NCBI RefSeq assembly: GCF_000165425.1
Contig: NW_001799015.1
Span: 124,001 to 188,000 of the forward strand
From: Paramecium tetraurelia
Lineage: Eukaryota; Ciliophora; Oligohymenophorea; Peniculida; Parameciidae
Direction of reading: 5' to 3'
DNA length: 64,000 bases
Part shown: positions 61,001-64,000 of the stretch, one piece after another
Layout of the letters: each line of letters opens with the position of its first letter
Position numbering within the stretch: position 1 is the first letter of the stretch
Translations under genes and position numbers: made by a program
Notes under the pieces: model-generated
Told to the model about the DNA's origin: nothing
The model's database searches: none
What the model saw: the letters and a program-made list of their open reading frames with translations, nothing else

Positions 61001-64000
61001 TTTAAGTCTAATTCGGTAACCTAAAATTTATTAATCAATAATAGGGAGTATTTTAGACATTAATAAATAATTCATTGCTTCTTAGAAAAGCAATTAGTTT
61101 ATATCAAAACAAAATAGAACAGAATGAAAAGAAAATTTAGGAATTGGTTGGGAATTATGAGGAGAAATTACCTGAATAAATATTTGATCTAACAAATCTA
61201 TAGAAAATATTTAATGAAGCAAAATTACATCTTAGTCCTAATCTAAAATCAGAAATATTCTTCATCTTAACCCAAATATGGAAAAAGGAAGATGTAACAT
61301 CAGATCCAAGTTACTATGATTAATTTAAAGAAGCAGCAAGTGACTTAATAAACTCAAATAAATGGAGAGTTCGATAATCATGCATATTTGAATTGCTCTA
61401 GTTTAAGCAGAGTTGTCTGACATAGGCTACAGTTGATTTGGCCAGAGGATTATTAGTAAAATGTTAAATATATGAAACTGATAGAAGAAATAAACAATTA
61501 TTAGATGATGAGGACTAAAATCAAGTAGTGAACATGATCTAGTAATGTTGGGCCTAATCAGAAGAGGATGTCTAAATAAAAATTAAATAAAAGCTAGAGG
61601 AATTGAATGATATCGCCTATAAAATAACAATAGAAACCAAATAATACGAGAAATCTAAATACAAGAAAAGGTATGTTGAATTAGAAAGTGAAATATAAGG
61701 CATTGTAAAGAATGCTGAGAGTCTTGGAAATTCACTCGGTACGAGTTTACTCTTCTTTTAGGATATCAAACATGATTTAGTCAACATTTAATCTTAGTTG
61801 AAGAACTTATAAGGTTCAATTGATTAAATCCATAAGGATATTCAATTATTGTAGGGTAGAAGTATAAAAGACTTACTCATAATTAGAATGTAAAGAGTGT
61901 TGCAATAGAGGATTATTTTGAATTCTGAAAATGTGTATGTGCCAATCAAAACGAAAGAGAAGCAAGTGTTAGAAAATCATGAAGATGAAGAGACTCCATT
62001 ATATACTGATGATTTATTTAGCAATGGAGAGATAAATGAATTTATTTGGAAGTAATAGAAATTGAGTCTATTGATTCATGGATAAGCTGGTTCAGGAAAG
62101 AGTACAGCCGCTAGAAAGATAGAGGAATTCTTATGGTTACTATTTAAGAAGAATATGAACATAGCAGAGTCTATCCCTATTATTCCTATATTTGTATCTT
62201 TGCCTTAATTGAAGGATCCAATATCTATGGCTATGGAAGAAACCCTAAAATCAGACAATTACAGATTCAATGAGAAATAGATCATCGAATTTAAAGAAGC
62301 TATTGAATAGAACTAATTTAAAATAGTGATCATTATGGATAGTTATGATGAAATCAAATCAGAATTTACAAATAGAAATCTTATTCTCTCAAATAAATTG
62401 TATAAATGGAGATGCCAATCAGATGAATTGAGATTTCCAAAAATAATTACAACGTCAAGATCAGAAATGTTCACTAATACTGACTATAGATCCTGGTTTT
62501 TACCAGAATCTGAAAATCTATATTTGTATAAAGAAATTAGATTGTTAAATTTTACTAGCGAATAAGTGAACTTATACATTGAATACCATACCATTTTTTC
62601 AGTCAAAAAAATCATTAAAGATTTCTTTTTTAATAATAAGGATAATTCCGGATTTTTTGCATTCGAAGAATTATTTAATGAAATAATTAAAGTTATCAAT
62701 GACAAAGAATAAGAAGATGATAAAAAGGATTAATAATTCTTATTAACTAAAAATTAGATTGAACGAATCTTATCTCTGTGTGAGAGTTTTGTCAGTGGAG
62801 ACATAGCAATAGCGATGAAATAATCTTTAGAGGAAGTTTGGTGTAAAGAATATTATATCAAAAATATAAAACAAATGGATATAGGTTCCTTGTTAGAAAC
62901 ACCATTTATGATTGAAATTGTAGCATCTGTTTTACCTCAAATGATTAAGCATAGATAAGAATTAAATACTTTGAAGGAATCATTTATGAAAAAGCTTTCC
63001 TAATAGGATGAAGTGTCTAAAGAGTAATTGTCAAAAGAATGGTCTAAGATAATTAGCAATGAAAAGTTCTTAGAAGAATATCTAAAGGTCTCAAATGATA
63101 CTGAAAGAGATCTAATTATCTCAGAATTTTTTGGGAAACCTGATAATTCTACAATTGTTCAAGATGCTCTTAAATTAGATCCTCTTTGTTCATATGATTT
63201 TTACGATTAATTTTTTGCTTAGTATTTTAAGAGATAAATAAATAAACTTAGAGAATCTGGGGAATCCTTAGTTTACATTTCAAATTTATCTGATCTTTGG
63301 GAATTCACACACAGATTAGCAAATGATATGACGTTAGATTCATTAAGCTAAGTACAATACATACCACGCATATTCTTATTCCAAAAAAATAGAGATGCTG
63401 ATTGGAGAGATGTTTATTTCAATGATGAATAAGAATAAGGTTAAATTAAAAAGTTATTTAGAAAGATAATGCCAATAAGATAAAAATATGGAATATACTC
63501 CTTCAATCATAAATCCTTATAGGAATTTTTAGTGGCCAAGTGGTTAATTCAATCATTAGAATAATTTAATTTTAATTTATCTGAAGAGTAAATTGATGGC
63601 TAACTCGATGATTTATGTGTTCATAACTTATCTAAGGATTTCATGAATGGCGTTGTAAGGTTTATGGTTGATAAATTAAATCAAAATTAGTATTTGCAAA
63701 AGAAATTATTTGAAATTGTCCTTCTAACTAAAAATAAATAACCAAATGATTAATATAAAGAACTAGATTCAATTAAGATAAGTTAGAATATCAAACTAAA
63801 GAGAGCTTAAACTCAACTTATGGCCTAGCTAAAGGTTTCGCAAGCCTAATACTCAGACAAAGAAAAAACTTAAAGGGTCATCCAAGCAAGTTCTAATAGT
63901 TTATATCTTCTTCATTTATTAAAGTATCCATTTACTGAAGATCTGAGTTCAATTAAAATTAATGAAACTGATTTGCTCAACAGTAACTTCTTTGGAGCAA
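58057..64000 (+). CDS. Very large NACHT (NLR-like STAND) NTPase, 3' end outside window
   Basis: From ATG 58057 the frame stays open for 1981 codons to the window edge with no TGA and no intron, remarkable beside its intron-bearing neighbours. The first 1330 residues are helical and coiled-coil, with hydrophobic helices near residues 115-150 and 230-250. Then comes a NACHT ATPase: Walker A LLIHGQAGSGKSTAARKI (about 1342-1350), Walker B KIVIIMDSYDE (about 1424-1432) and sensor-like IITTSRSEM. A helical domain with FNHKSLQEFLVAKWLIQSL (residue about 1816) matches the conserved F-x-H-x-S-x-Q-E-F-L motif of NLR proteins. The last visible residues (KINETDLLNSNFFGA) look like the first strand of a pentapeptide or WD repeat array. 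Role as an oligomerising sensor is inferred. Confidence 0.85.

Overview
The window looks like macronuclear DNA of a ciliate, most probably Paramecium or a close oligohymenophorean relative. Four independent signs agree. Long coding frames appear only when TAA and TAG are read as glutamine and TGA is the sole stop. Introns are tiny (17-40 nt, mostly 20-33, mode about 25) and usually run GTA...TAG. Genes are separated by tens of bases on an AT-rich background. A cysteine-rich, Paramecium-surface-antigen-like protein sits at the left edge. Read with the standard code, most genes look shattered; read with the ciliate code I can place about 37 genes, most with an exact start, TGA stop and intron set that keep the frame.

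Layout. 1-15 kb: Cys-rich secreted protein (-), a 2244-residue IQ-motif protein (+), the ER insertase subunit EMC2 (+), an IQ/DUF4378 protein (-) and a prominin-like five-pass membrane protein (-). 15-25 kb: coiled-coil and basic proteins, a secreted helical protein head-to-head with a heat-shock transcription factor, a stefin-type cystatin, an AGC-like kinase and a thioredoxin-fold protein without its CxxC. 25-30 kb: four ciliate proteins without a clear function. 30-45 kb: two membrane hybrid histidine kinases and two TPR/helical-repeat proteins in a mirrored arrangement, enclosing the ribosomal protein pair eS26 and eL21, small proteins and a type I membrane protein. 45-57 kb: a dense block with an EF-hand protein, a doublecortin-domain kinase, a RINGv-FHA protein, PPTC7-type phosphatase, Fe-superoxide dismutase, a membrane-anchored pepsin-like protease, a divergent kinase and a double-hotdog thioesterase. 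57-64 kb: a small basic protein and a very large intronless NACHT (NLR-like STAND) ATPase running off the right edge.

How the genes relate. Signalling dominates: two hybrid histidine kinases, three protein kinases, one PP2C, one possible PP1-binding peptide and one HSF. Several proteins have architectures tied to cilia, basal bodies or microtubules elsewhere (IQ/DUF4378, doublecortin kinase, EF-hand, prominin-like), which suits a ciliate but is inference. There is no operon logic as in bacteria; neighbours are close because the genome is compact.

Limits. Introns were placed by eye from frame continuity and GT...AG borders. Where lengths did not close to a multiple of three I say so. No virus-like element, transposon, CRISPR array, rRNA or tRNA was recognised.
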